This document shows positions 1 through 8,300 of a stretch of 14,201 bases of DNA, piece by piece. The notes under the pieces are model-generated. The model was not told where the DNA came from and ran no database searches. It saw only the letters and a program-made list of their open reading frames with translations. The stretch is from Myxococcales bacterium (GTDB lineage Bacteria; Myxococcota; Bradymonadia; REDH01): positions 1-14,201 of the forward strand of contig JAGWVZ010000042.1 in the NCBI GenBank assembly GCA_018970625.1, written 5' to 3'. A program made the position numbers and the translations under genes. Within the stretch, counting starts at the first letter, position 1. Each line of letters starts with the position of its first letter.

Positions 1-1
1 G

Positions 2-370
2 CTGGCCCTGGACCGCCTGCGCCCCGACGCCGCCTGTGCCGGAAAAGCCTATTTTATTACGCAGGGCGAGCCGGTTCCTCAGCGTGAGATGATCAATCGC
101 ATGCTCGCGGCGGCGCAGCTGCCCCCATGCACCCGCACCATCTCGCCGGGCATGGCCTATTTCGCCGGCGCTGTACTCGAGACGCTCTACAAGCTCGTCG
201 GCGCCGAAAAAGAACCCCCCATGACGCGGTTCGTGGCCAGACAACTGGCGACAGCACACTGGTACAACATCGACGCCGCGCGGCGCGACCTGGGGTACGC
301 CCCGCTGGTCTCGTTCGACGAAGGCATGCAACGCCTGGCATCCTGGTACCGCACACAACAAACCGCATGA
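2..370 (+). CDS. OleD-like NAD(P)-dependent reductase, C-terminal part (5' end outside window)
   Basis: The last 122 residues of an extended short-chain dehydrogenase/epimerase (3-beta-HSD family) are visible; the Rossmann part lies upstream of the window. The visible segments KAYFITQGEPVP, EPPMTRFVARQLATAHW and RRDLGYAPLVSFDEGMQRL match, from memory, the C-terminal substrate lobe of OleD-type 2-alkyl-3-oxoalkanoate reductases. OleD reduces the beta-keto product of OleA in head-to-head long-chain olefin biosynthesis. OleA, OleB and OleC are not in the window, so that pathway cannot be confirmed here. A related sterol or sugar-nucleotide dehydrogenase is the alternative. The stop overlaps the start of the next gene (ATGA, 367-370), which indicates translational coupling. 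The family call is firm; the OleD assignment is moderate. Confidence 0.75.
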   Translation: MALDRLRPDAACAGKAYFITQGEPVPQREMINRMLAAAQLPPCTRTISPGMAYFAGAVLETLYKLVGAEKEPPMTRFVARQLATAHWYNIDAARRDLGYAPLVSFDEGMQRLASWYRTQQTA

Positions 371-639
371 ACGACGAAACCCTCGAAATTCAGACCATCG
401 ACTGGGCCGGCCTTATTCCACAGGCGGCACGCGACGTTCTATACCTGCTGCACCCCGACGAAGACCTGCTGGCGACCGGCCGTGCCATGGCAAACGACGA
501 CGTGCACACCATCCGTGCCCTGTTGCAGGCCGGCAAGCTTTACAAACCGGCCGACACCGAGTTTGCCGGTGATCGCAAGCGCTGGTTTCAGTTTGTGATT
601 GTGCAGCCATTTGTTCTGGCGCAGCCATTACAGCGGTGA
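367..639 (+). CDS. DUF2288 family small protein
   Basis: This 90-residue protein begins MNDETLEIQTIDWAGL and ends FVIVQPFVLAQPLQR. Its length, the early IDW motif, the central run of alternating acidic and hydrophobic residues with LLATGRAMANDD, the following LLQAGKLYKP, and the C-terminal W-x-F-V-I-V-Q-P-F-V-L-x-Q motif agree with the DUF2288 family of proteobacterial proteins. That family has no known function. I see no signal peptide or membrane segment, so it is probably cytoplasmic. The ATG overlaps the upstream reductase stop by four bases, so the two are very likely co-translated. A longer in-frame extension to 127 exists but only shadows the reductase gene, so the start at 367 is preferred. 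Confidence 0.75.
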   Translation: MNDETLEIQTIDWAGLIPQAARDVLYLLHPDEDLLATGRAMANDDVHTIRALLQAGKLYKPADTEFAGDRKRWFQFVIVQPFVLAQPLQR

Positions 640-748
640 CCCATCCCGGCTCGCGCCTTGCGTGGTCGCTCCATGGTGCGGGTGACAACAGGTTGACGTC
701 TCTCGATGCCCTGCACCGAGTCTTTCCATCGACGTCAGAGACCACTTG

Positions 749-781
749 ATTGTGAGTGGGCTCCGTCGGCCTCCTCACAAT
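749..781. promoter_or_regulatory. Lac-operator-like inverted repeat (possible regulator site)
   Basis: ATTGTGAG at 749-756 and CTCACAAT at 774-781 are perfect 8-bp inverted repeats separated by 17 bases. Each arm equals a half-site of the symmetric lac operator (ATTGTGAG-CGCTCACAAT type), but the spacing is wider than in lacO. The site lies 117 bases upstream of the start at 898. It could bind a LacI/GalR or GntR-type regulator, or act as a hairpin at the end of the upstream transcript, although no T-run follows. Function is inferred. Confidence 0.3.
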
Positions 782-886
782 TGTCGCGGGCAGGGTGCAG
801 CAGATTTGCCGTTCTTCTCGCGCCGGATTATGGGCGGGGCGCGGTGTCGAACCGGGTCGGCTCGCGTAATTCCACCTGAGATAGTG

Positions 887-892
887 AAAGGA
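887..892 (+). promoter_or_regulatory. Ribosome binding site for the dipeptidase-like gene
   Basis: AAAGGA lies 5 bases before the ATG at 898. The encoded N-terminus is a signal peptide, so site and start agree. Confidence 0.7.
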
Positions 893-897
893 AACGA

Positions 898-3800
898 ATG
901 TTCCCGAGGAATGGCATTATTGCCATAATCGTTGTGTATGTGTTGTTCGTTTGTGCAACAGCGTTCGCGCAGGACGGCCCCGCAGACGGGTCGGCCGCCC
1001 CAATACAGGAGGGTGCCGACGCCACGCCCTGGGTAGACACCCGCGACGACGCTGTGGCAAACAACCCGCAGGCGTCGGAACGGGTCGAAGGGGAAGCGAC
1101 GACGACCAGCGGTCCGGTGATCGGCCTGGCCGACTTGCACCTGCATCAATGGGCGCACTTCATGAACGGTGGACAGTGGATGTTCGGCGACGCGTCGGGT
1201 GTCGCGCACGAGCACCTGACGGAGTGTGGCTGGCACACCGGCGATGAAATGAACTTTGAAGGGCATGTGACGCCACGACAGCGTCACGGGCAGGGCATTG
1301 GTCACCGACGCGCGGGCCGCACCGTCACTCGCGCGCTGTTTGGTGCCGAGCGTAACGACGACGTGCTTGAACAGCATCCGCCAGCCGGTATCAGCCGGGA
1401 CGAGTCGTTGCCCCACTGGATGGGTTGGCCGACGTCGGATTCCATCGCTCATCAACAGGTGTGGCAGGGTTGGCTGCGGCTCGCCCACGATGGCCTGCCA
1501 TTTCTGCATTTTATGCACGGGCACCCATCGAACGAGCTGACGCAGACCCTGAGGCAGTTCTACGACCCCGAGAACTATCTGGCCCATGTACGAGCGGCTC
1601 ATGAAGAGGGCGTGGCTGGACTGAATCTGGTTGTGGTGAGTCTGGTGCATTCCGTCGCCGGCTGCCGGCAAATGACACCGAGACGAGCCCTGCGGCGGGA
1701 CCCAACGCTCTGCTCCGACATGGACGCCATCACAGACCAGTACAACGCCGCCACAGAATGGGCCGCCCTGAACGAGTCGTGGGTACAGATTGTGCGTACA
1801 CCGGCTCAGGCGCGCGAAGTCATTCACGAGGGCAAACTCGCCATTGTCCTGTCGATCGAGGCCAGCGATATCTTTGGCGCTTCGCGAAATCAGCAAAGCT
1901 ATTTTCACGAACTCGAAGAACTCCTCGAATCACGTCGTCGGCCGGGGGAACTCCCCGGAGATAATGATCTTTTTGCAGAGTATCTGGAAAGGGGCATTCG
2001 TCGCTGGCTTGAAGAAATGCCTTTGGTCACCACGTTTCAGATTGCTCATCAACTCGACAACGCATTCTCATCGGCGGCTTATATCAAGCGCACACTAACC
2101 GGCTTTTCACAACGCCGGGTCGGTCATCTCCTCGAATGCCGATGGCGGCCGCCGCGCCGAGGCGCGGGGCGCGGCACCCGGCCCGGTGAGTTGCTATGGG
2201 CAGCAGCAGCCGAATACGCGGCGTGCCTCGACGAATCTTCCCGTGGCAGGCTCACCCTCCTGCACGGTCTCTTTCGGAGACCCTGGCGGCGCTCACGCGT
2301 GGATTCCGAAAGAACCGATGGTATCCCTGCCAACCCATACGGATTGAGTGTCATGGGTAGAGTGCTTGTCGATGTCATGGTGGCAGAGCGCATGCCGATT
2401 GACGCGACGCACATGTCCGACCTCGCGCTGCGCGAGCTGATTGCGTATCTCGATGAGCAAGGGCACGACACGTGGCCCGTTTATATCTCGCATACGTATC
2501 CCACTGAATCGAACGCGCTACGCCGCGAACAGAATCTGGACGCCGAGCTCTACGAGGGACTGCTTCGACATGGTGGGCTGGTGGGCGTTCGTCCCGGGGA
2601 CGACGAGCACCTGGTCGTCCCCGGGTCCGGCGAGCTCGAAGAGCAGGGGCGGCACGCGAGCTGCCAGGGGACCTCGATCGGAACACGCATGCATCTGGCG
2701 GCACTGCGTGACCTGCCCGTCACGTTCGGAACGGACCTCAACGGATTCGTGAATCAGACCAGACCATCTGGGGTGATTCGTCCCGAACGATACCTCAGCG
2801 GCCCGACGCCCCAGGACTGCGGTGCGTTCATTGAGGACATCGGCTCTGAAATTCGCAGCCGCGGTTTGGCCCATATTGGGCTACTGCCTGCCCTGTATCT
2901 GGAGATGCTGTTCTCGGCCGATGACGAACAGGAACGGCGGCATGTAGCGCAACTGGGCAATGGCGCCGAAGCGTATCTTCGGCTGTGGGAGCGAGCCTGG
3001 CCAGACGGTGTCGTTCGTTCACCCCCTCGCGAGGTGGAAGTGGCGACACTACGCGACCTCATCTTCGAAAGCGATGGAGAGCTTCGAACCATCGGTCTGA
3101 AGTCCTTCCGTGTCGATGGTACCGTGTTGAACTGGCCGAACGACGAAAGGGACCCGGACGAAACGGAACGAGCGCTTGGTCTGCCGCTCTGGCGCGCGAT
3201 CGAATCCACGTTGCCTTATCCGACGATAGGCGACGATTTACAGAACGCTTCAACCAGCGAAAACACCGACGTACAATCCGCCGAACTGATCCTCTCCTGG
3301 GCCAGTTATCCGCAGCTTCCGGTCAGTATGGGGCTGCTCATCGGAACACAGTCCTTTGCGAGGTACCCTGTTGGTTCACAGTTACCGGTCGGGTTTTGTC
3401 GCCGTCAGCGCGTTGACGATCGCGACTCCGAGTCCTGGCGCGTGTGCGATCAGTTAAGAAGAACACGCAACCTGCATCGTATCCCTGTTTTTCGTCTGCC
3501 CATGGCGCCACGCGGGCGGTTCTCGGGCTGGCGCCGCGAGTTTCCGAACCAAAGCCGTTGGGGGCGCACGATCGACCTACATCTGGACGTGGATACCAGT
3601 TGGACCTTGCCAGCAGAGCTGCCCTACGCAACTGAAGCGTATGTCTGGCTGGCCAGTCAGACGGCTGAATTTCGCCAGCGTATTCTGCGCAATCGATATT
3701 TCGAAAATGGCCCGGTGCCCGGTGTGTCCAATCATGCGACCGAGGGACACGTGCGGCGGGCGCTCACTTATTCAGAGTCGGTGCAGCGCTATCTGGACAA

Positions 3801-3960
3801 CGATCGCCCGGCTCAACGATGCCTGAACCGGTCAGGGCAGGGCGGTCCCGGCTGTCAGACATTTGTCGGTATTCGCGCCTATTGCCAGCTCCTTGCTCAT
3901 CTCGGTGAAGACAGCGTAGAACCGTATTGTCAGCCGTTTGTGCGCGAGCTGGGGGAGTGA
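898..3960 (+). CDS. Exported membrane-dipeptidase-like (M19-like) metallohydrolase with C-terminal extension
   Basis: This 1020-residue protein has a Sec signal peptide (hydrophobic core about 7-20, AFA cleavage site before Q25), so it should act in the periplasm or outside the cell. The core resembles a family related to renal/membrane dipeptidases (zinc enzymes of the amidohydrolase fold). It carries GLADLHLHQ (H81, H83), a GWPTSDSIAHQQVWQGWL block, GKLAIVLSIEASD (E321), IDATHMSD (H505), ISHTYP (H532) and GTDLNGF (D613). These positions correspond to the expected metal ligands, with H-x-H where classical M19 enzymes have H-x-D. Classical dipeptidases are about 350-450 residues. The roughly 370 residues after D613 form an extension I do not recognise, with several cysteines near the end. 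Residues about 401-475 are unusually arginine-rich and may be read in the wrong frame (see findings). The substrate is unknown; a dipeptide or beta-lactam-like amide is only a family-level guess. Confidence 0.8.
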   Translation: MFPRNGIIAIIVVYVLFVCATAFAQDGPADGSAAPIQEGADATPWVDTRDDAVANNPQASERVEGEATTTSGPVIGLADLHLHQWAHFMNGGQWMFGDASGVAHEHLTECGWHTGDEMNFEGHVTPRQRHGQGIGHRRAGRTVTRALFGAERNDDVLEQHPPAGISRDESLPHWMGWPTSDSIAHQQVWQGWLRLAHDGLPFLHFMHGHPSNELTQTLRQFYDPENYLAHVRAAHEEGVAGLNLVVVSLVHSVAGCRQMTPRRALRRDPTLCSDMDAITDQYNAATEWAALNESWVQIVRTPAQAREVIHEGKLAIVLSIEASDIFGASRNQQSYFHELEELLESRRRPGELPGDNDLFAEYLERGIRRWLEEMPLVTTFQIAHQLDNAFSSAAYIKRTLTGFSQRRVGHLLECRWRPPRRGAGRGTRPGELLWAAAAEYAACLDESSRGRLTLLHGLFRRPWRRSRVDSERTDGIPANPYGLSVMGRVLVDVMVAERMPIDATHMSDLALRELIAYLDEQGHDTWPVYISHTYPTESNALRREQNLDAELYEGLLRHGGLVGVRPGDDEHLVVPGSGELEEQGRHASCQGTSIGTRMHLAALRDLPVTFGTDLNGFVNQTRPSGVIRPERYLSGPTPQDCGAFIEDIGSEIRSRGLAHIGLLPALYLEMLFSADDEQERRHVAQLGNGAEAYLRLWERAWPDGVVRSPPREVEVATLRDLIFESDGELRTIGLKSFRVDGTVLNWPNDERDPDETERALGLPLWRAIESTLPYPTIGDDLQNASTSENTDVQSAELILSWASYPQLPVSMGLLIGTQSFARYPVGSQLPVGFCRRQRVDDRDSESWRVCDQLRRTRNLHRIPVFRLPMAPRGRFSGWRREFPNQSRWGRTIDLHLDVDTSWTLPAELPYATEAYVWLASQTAEFRQRILRNRYFENGPVPGVSNHATEGHVRRALTYSESVQRYLDNDRPAQRCLNRSGQGGPGCQTFVGIRAYCQLLAHLGEDSVEPYCQPFVRELGE

Positions 3961-4120
3961 CGGATGTGCTACCGCCGCCCGCGCGGTCATGAACGCACTA
4001 AACGCCGTCGCAATCCACGTGGTCTCGTGGGGCCGTCGGCCGCCGACAGAAATCAGCATCGCTCTTCTTTTGCAGCAGATGCCACGCTGCGACTCGACCG
4101 CTGGACTGCTGCCGGTGCAT
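3961..4120. other. Convergent intergenic gap
   Basis: This gap lies between the converging dipeptidase-like gene and the metallopeptidase gene. It holds a 7-bp inverted repeat, GCAGCAG (4072-4078) with CTGCTGC (4106-4112), and a compact GTCGGC-c-GCCGAC palindrome. The first could be a weak bidirectional terminator because T-rich sequence follows on the plus strand, but the loop is 27 bases, so I do not call it firmly. Confidence 0.35.
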
Positions 4121-5038
4121 TTATTTATCTTTCTCGGTCTTCTTTTTTCTTTTCTTCGCGCCATCCTTGTCGGGGAGCAGTTCGGTTGATTCGTTCAGGT
4201 CCAGAAGTTGCTCGACATGCCCTGCAGCCAGCATGATCGCAAATACGTCAAGAGTGTCTGTGCTGTCGCGCGCAGTCACATAATCGTGCAGGTATCGGTA
4301 GGAGTTACACTTCACCCCGTTGCGAAGGCTAACCAGATACGCGACACATTCTGCTTCAATTTCCCTCACACGGTGTTTTTTTCGGCGGCGATCTTCGATG
4401 CTCAGTTTTTTGTCGGCACCCAGATGGCCTAAAAATAAATGCGCTAATTCATGAGCCAGCGTAACGAACGCGGTGGGTGCATCATGATTGCGATTGATGC
4501 CCAGTTCATATTCGGAATACTCGGTTTTGTCTTTGGGGTGTGTCTTGCGAGCGATATATCCGGCATCGGTGTCACCCTGATCGTAGTCAATGCAGTGAAT
4601 TTGCTTCTTCGCCAGCTGCGCCTTGAATTTCGACATGCGGACGCTGTCGATGTTCCCCTTGGCGTAGTAGCTGAATGCATCTTCGGGAAGTTCTGGCCCC
4701 TCGGTGTCAAGCACATCATAAACCAGCGCCACAGGGCAGAACGGCCAAAGAATCAGTAAAGGACGGGCTTTTTCTTTGGGGCGCCTGCCAAACCGTTGTT
4801 TCCAGTCCGCCTCTGTTGCTGCATACCGAAGGCCGGGCTTCTGAATCTGCAGCAGCATGGCGTTAAAGGGTGCCATATTTCTCAGGCGTATCACGAACGC
4901 CATGAGGTCTGCGAATTCCTCGCTGGTTTCGTAGAGCCTGGCTCGGTTCAGTAGCTCCTCGAGAATGACGCGGTACTGTTTCGCAGCTCGAATCGGCTGG
5001 TCGTGTTCTGGTTCCGGGGCGATACTGATTTTGCTCAT
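4121..5038 (-). CDS. ArdC/ImmA-like zinc metallopeptidase
   Basis: This 305-residue protein has two recognisable parts. Residues about 40-100 (RLRNMAPFNAMLLQIQKPGL, then W-x-x-x-FGRRPKEKARPLLILWPF) resemble the N-terminal single-stranded-DNA-binding domain of ArdC-type antirestriction proteins. Residues 193-236 carry a zincin site, TLAHELAHLFLGH (H196, E197, H200), followed by REIEAECVAYLV, where E228 is the probable third ligand, as in ImmA/IrrE peptidases. ImmA and IrrE relatives relieve repression by cleaving a regulator; ArdC relatives protect incoming DNA from restriction. Which role applies here is unknown. The C-terminus is a lysine-rich charged tail (about 291-305). No strong Shine-Dalgarno sequence precedes the ATG. 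The gene follows the helicase gene on the same strand after a 283-base gap. The overall fold is well supported; the biological role is inferred. Confidence 0.8.
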   Translation of the reverse strand: MSKISIAPEPEHDQPIRAAKQYRVILEELLNRARLYETSEEFADLMAFVIRLRNMAPFNAMLLQIQKPGLRYAATEADWKQRFGRRPKEKARPLLILWPFCPVALVYDVLDTEGPELPEDAFSYYAKGNIDSVRMSKFKAQLAKKQIHCIDYDQGDTDAGYIARKTHPKDKTEYSEYELGINRNHDAPTAFVTLAHELAHLFLGHLGADKKLSIEDRRRKKHRVREIEAECVAYLVSLRNGVKCNSYRYLHDYVTARDSTDTLDVFAIMLAAGHVEQLLDLNESTELLPDKDGAKKRKKKTEKDK

Positions 5039-5321
5039 GGGGATAGTCCGGTGGTGAAAATCGGTGGGTATGGGTGCACGTGTGCGCGGTGCTGTTTATG
5101 ATGGACTCACGATTTCGGTCGATGGTTTGAGGGACATCATTCGGCGTTCAATTCTGGCAGAATAAGCTGCTCGTCGGTGACCGTGGACAGGTTCGGAAGG
5201 AACGTGTGCCTGGGATGGCGGATGCACCAGACGATTTACTTGAACAACTCGTCCTGCGCCTCGCCACGTGTCGGGTACGGCGCCGTAACCTGCGGTTCGG
5301 TCCTGATCTTTGAAGTTGTTA
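5039..5321 (-). other. Gap between helicase and metallopeptidase genes with an interrupted reading frame
   Basis: No intact gene is seen in these 283 bases. One minus-strand frame reads codon-like across most of the gap, interrupted by a single TAA at 5236-5238 and closed by TGA at 5137-5139. Before the TAA it reads about 28 residues ending GEAQDELFK; after it come about 32 residues including HTFLPNLSTVTDEQLILPEL. No good start codon or ribosome site precedes either piece. It could be the remnant of a small gene or chance. No promoter was recognised. Confidence 0.3.
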
Positions 5322-8300
5322 CTACCGCCGCCCGCGTTTGCCGTTGGGCAGCTCTCCTTTCTGGAACCCGCCACGATGAGGCGCCTGCTTTGCACCGGCT
5401 TTGGCGATCATGGCTTTATCGGCCTCTGACATCTCGACCATGCCACCCATGTTCCGGGTATCGGGGTCGATGGCTACCTTGGTCGGTTTGTAAGCCAGCC
5501 ACGCGTTGAACTCCGTCCACTCCGGCGACAGATTTTTACGATTGTGCAAGAAGCCTCGACCCGACAGTTCATCCATCAGCGGGTCCAGCAAACGTCGTAA
5601 CCTGTCTCGTTCGGCGTCATACAGCCGCAACGTCACGCCCTGAACGTCTGCACGGTCACAATATGCCTTCAAACCTGCCGCCCAGTCAGACACCTCGGCT
5701 GACTTTCGCAGGTACGCGGATGACTGCGCATAATCGCCCAGCTGCAGCGCGCGCTTCGCCAGCTCCGGCCATGCTCCAAGACGGTGCAGCAAACGAAAGT
5801 TGGGGTTTTGCAGCAACCGGGTCTCGTCCATCCAGTCCGCTCCATGCAGCAGCACATGTTGCAGAAACTCACCATCGTTGCGGATTGGTTCGTCGTCCGC
5901 CGCCGGGAATTCCTCAACGACCTCGGGCATCCGGGTCACCGGAAACGGCAGGTAAAGGTGTCTGGCGAGCCGCGTTGCATGTTTCCAGAATTCCCCTGAG
6001 TCGTGTGAGGTAAACTCTTCCGAAGCCGAATTCACGGAAAACTGGGCCAGACAATACACCAGCGCCGCTCGGCAGACCACTTGAGGTAGCTTCGGCGGAT
6101 CGTCGGCGCTCCGCTGTTGCAGCTCCACACTCTCGAGGATTGTCTTCAGACCCGCGGTCAAATCGTTCGTGCGCCGTTTCGATTTCTCGAACGGATAGGC
6201 AAAAGCGTCCGACAGAAATGCGCTGAAATCCGCCCCAAGCCACGCCGGAAGTCGCTGCTCGCCCGGCGGTTTTACAAATCCCGCCCAGAAATAGAGGGCC
6301 ATAATGGAATCGTGGATATCGAATGAGGGGTCTTTCTGAAATGCGGCTTTGTACAGCGGCCGAATGGCCACCCACTGCCGCCCTGACTCAGTCACCGAGA
6401 TCGACTGTCGCGCCTGCCAGATGACCCCCCGTGGTATGCTCTTCATGAACTCATTGATGCGGTCAAAGAACTCGAACACCTCGCGCGAGCTTCGGGCTAC
6501 CGACGCGGCGCGGTCCTGCAGTAGCTCTCGTGCCTCGATACTTCGATTGAGCGCACGCAGCATGCGGACCTGGCCGTCCATGTCCTGCAGGCGCGAATAA
6601 TGCCCCAGCGCTTCATCCCATCGTCGAATCTGTTCGGCGCAGTACCCTAACTTGGCTGCAGGCGGCTGTCGCATGCTCCCATAGATCCGAATCGCCTCGG
6701 ACCATGCCTTCCGGTCCTCGAACCGCCCTGCCCAGTTCGACAGCATCGCGTCGTGGCGCCGCTGATCGGTTCCATAGACCCACTGCGCAATGTCCCCATC
6801 CTGTAGCATCGTCAGAATAGACGACGTGTCCGATGGTTTCGCGTTGTCGATGAGCCGGGGGAGCAGCTCGTCACGAAACTCGCTCCGAAGAGCCTGCTCA
6901 ACCCGTTTGCGCCACCCCGTCACGGGCATCGCCGCCTTACGCGCCGTCTCCATGGCGGGCCACAGGGTAGCCCAGTCCGCTGCATCGGCCTGCCGCGCTT
7001 CGGCGGCTGCCGCAAGCCACGCAGCCATTTTCGGGCGTTTGCCGTGGATGCCTTCCAGCTCGGCGGCCTTTCGAAGCAGCGCATGAATATCCAACGTGTC
7101 GTCGCGCCAGGCTTTGCGCTGCACGGTCGCAAACTCGGCCGCATATTGCGTGTGCGCGTCGTGAATACGGGCACCCACTTCGGCCAGACTCTCGCCGGCC
7201 CGCTCCTGCTCTGCATGCGTTCGAATTGTATGCTGCAGGGTGTACCATGCCGTCGTCGGGTTGCTCTCGGCCTTCTGCCGCACATCCAGCAGGAACGTGT
7301 CGAGGTAGCTCGTCATATCCACATCGCCCAGCGTCGACATGAACGATTCGGGGGTGCACACATGCGGAGCTACCGGAGCCAGAAGCTGCATCAACACCGC
7401 CACATCGGTCACGTTCGACGCCAACTCCAGAAACACCAGCTGCTCAGTGGCGCGGCTCAGCGCAACCCGCAGCCGGTCAATGCTCTGTCGTTGCTTGTGA
7501 ACCTGCCACTTGTCGGGGTTGGCACCCTGATACAGCGAACGCAAAAGGTCCTGCGCGCCAATGAGCGCGACCAGTGACAGATCTCTGCCCTTGACGTCAT
7601 CCACGGTGCGCACATCCGGGTTCGCCGACAGCTCGCCGTGCGTCACTGGCGCGGCGCTCACCACCGTATATTCGCGCCACGCAATCTCAGAGATCAGCGT
7701 ATTCAGCTGCGCCGCGTCCGGTACAAGCACCAGATGAATCGTGTCTTCCACGTTCTCATCAACGCGCACATTCGCGTCACCCCGGGGCCGCTCACGACGA
7801 TTGAGCGAGCCATACAGGTCCCACGCTCGATTCACGAGCTTCGCAACCCTGGGAGGGCACCGCATATTGGTGGTTAATTCCGTGTGTTGATTCGTCGGAA
7901 AGTGCTCACCCACAATGCGCTTGGCCGTTCCAAAGCGAAAATCTGTCGGACGTATCGTCTGCGCCTCGTCGCCGGCCACAATCAACTGATGGGCTGCACG
8001 GTCGGATTCCCGCAACGTAAACGCGGCAAACGCCGTTACGTTGGCCAGATCGACCTGCGTCAGGTCCTGCACCTCATCCACCACGATCAGGTCGAATGAC
8101 CCCAGCGACATCGCCCTCTCCCGCGTGAGAAGGTCTTCCAGCCGAGCGGCCGCGTACAGCTCGGGAAACAGGGCCTTCAGCTCATCATGCGACTGCGACA
8201 ACGTCGCAATCACCTTCCCCACACCTCCATTCGCCGACTCGCCAAGCTCGCTGGCACGCTCCGACTCCCAGTGCCGCTGCTGCTCGACCTCCCATTTGCC

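Larger units (their letters stand above)
640..897 (+). other. Intergenic region upstream of the exported dipeptidase-like gene
   Basis: These 258 bases carry no convincing gene. Two short inverted repeats were noticed: TCGATG/CATCGA flanking about 18 bases around 715-732, and the stronger ATTGTGAG/CTCACAAT pair at 749-781, which is listed separately. No clear -35/-10 pair or T-tailed terminator hairpin could be recognised by eye. Confidence 0.5.

Noticed and set aside
127..366. N-terminal extension of the DUF2288 frame
   Set aside because: It overlaps the reductase coding region in another frame, is arginine/histidine-rich, and the start at 367 gives the expected family length with a coupled ATGA.
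775..1908. A 377-codon open frame on the minus strand
   Set aside because: It lies antisense to the exported dipeptidase-like gene, which has a signal peptide, ribosome site and family motifs. The antisense translation shows no domain and is a GC-rich shadow.
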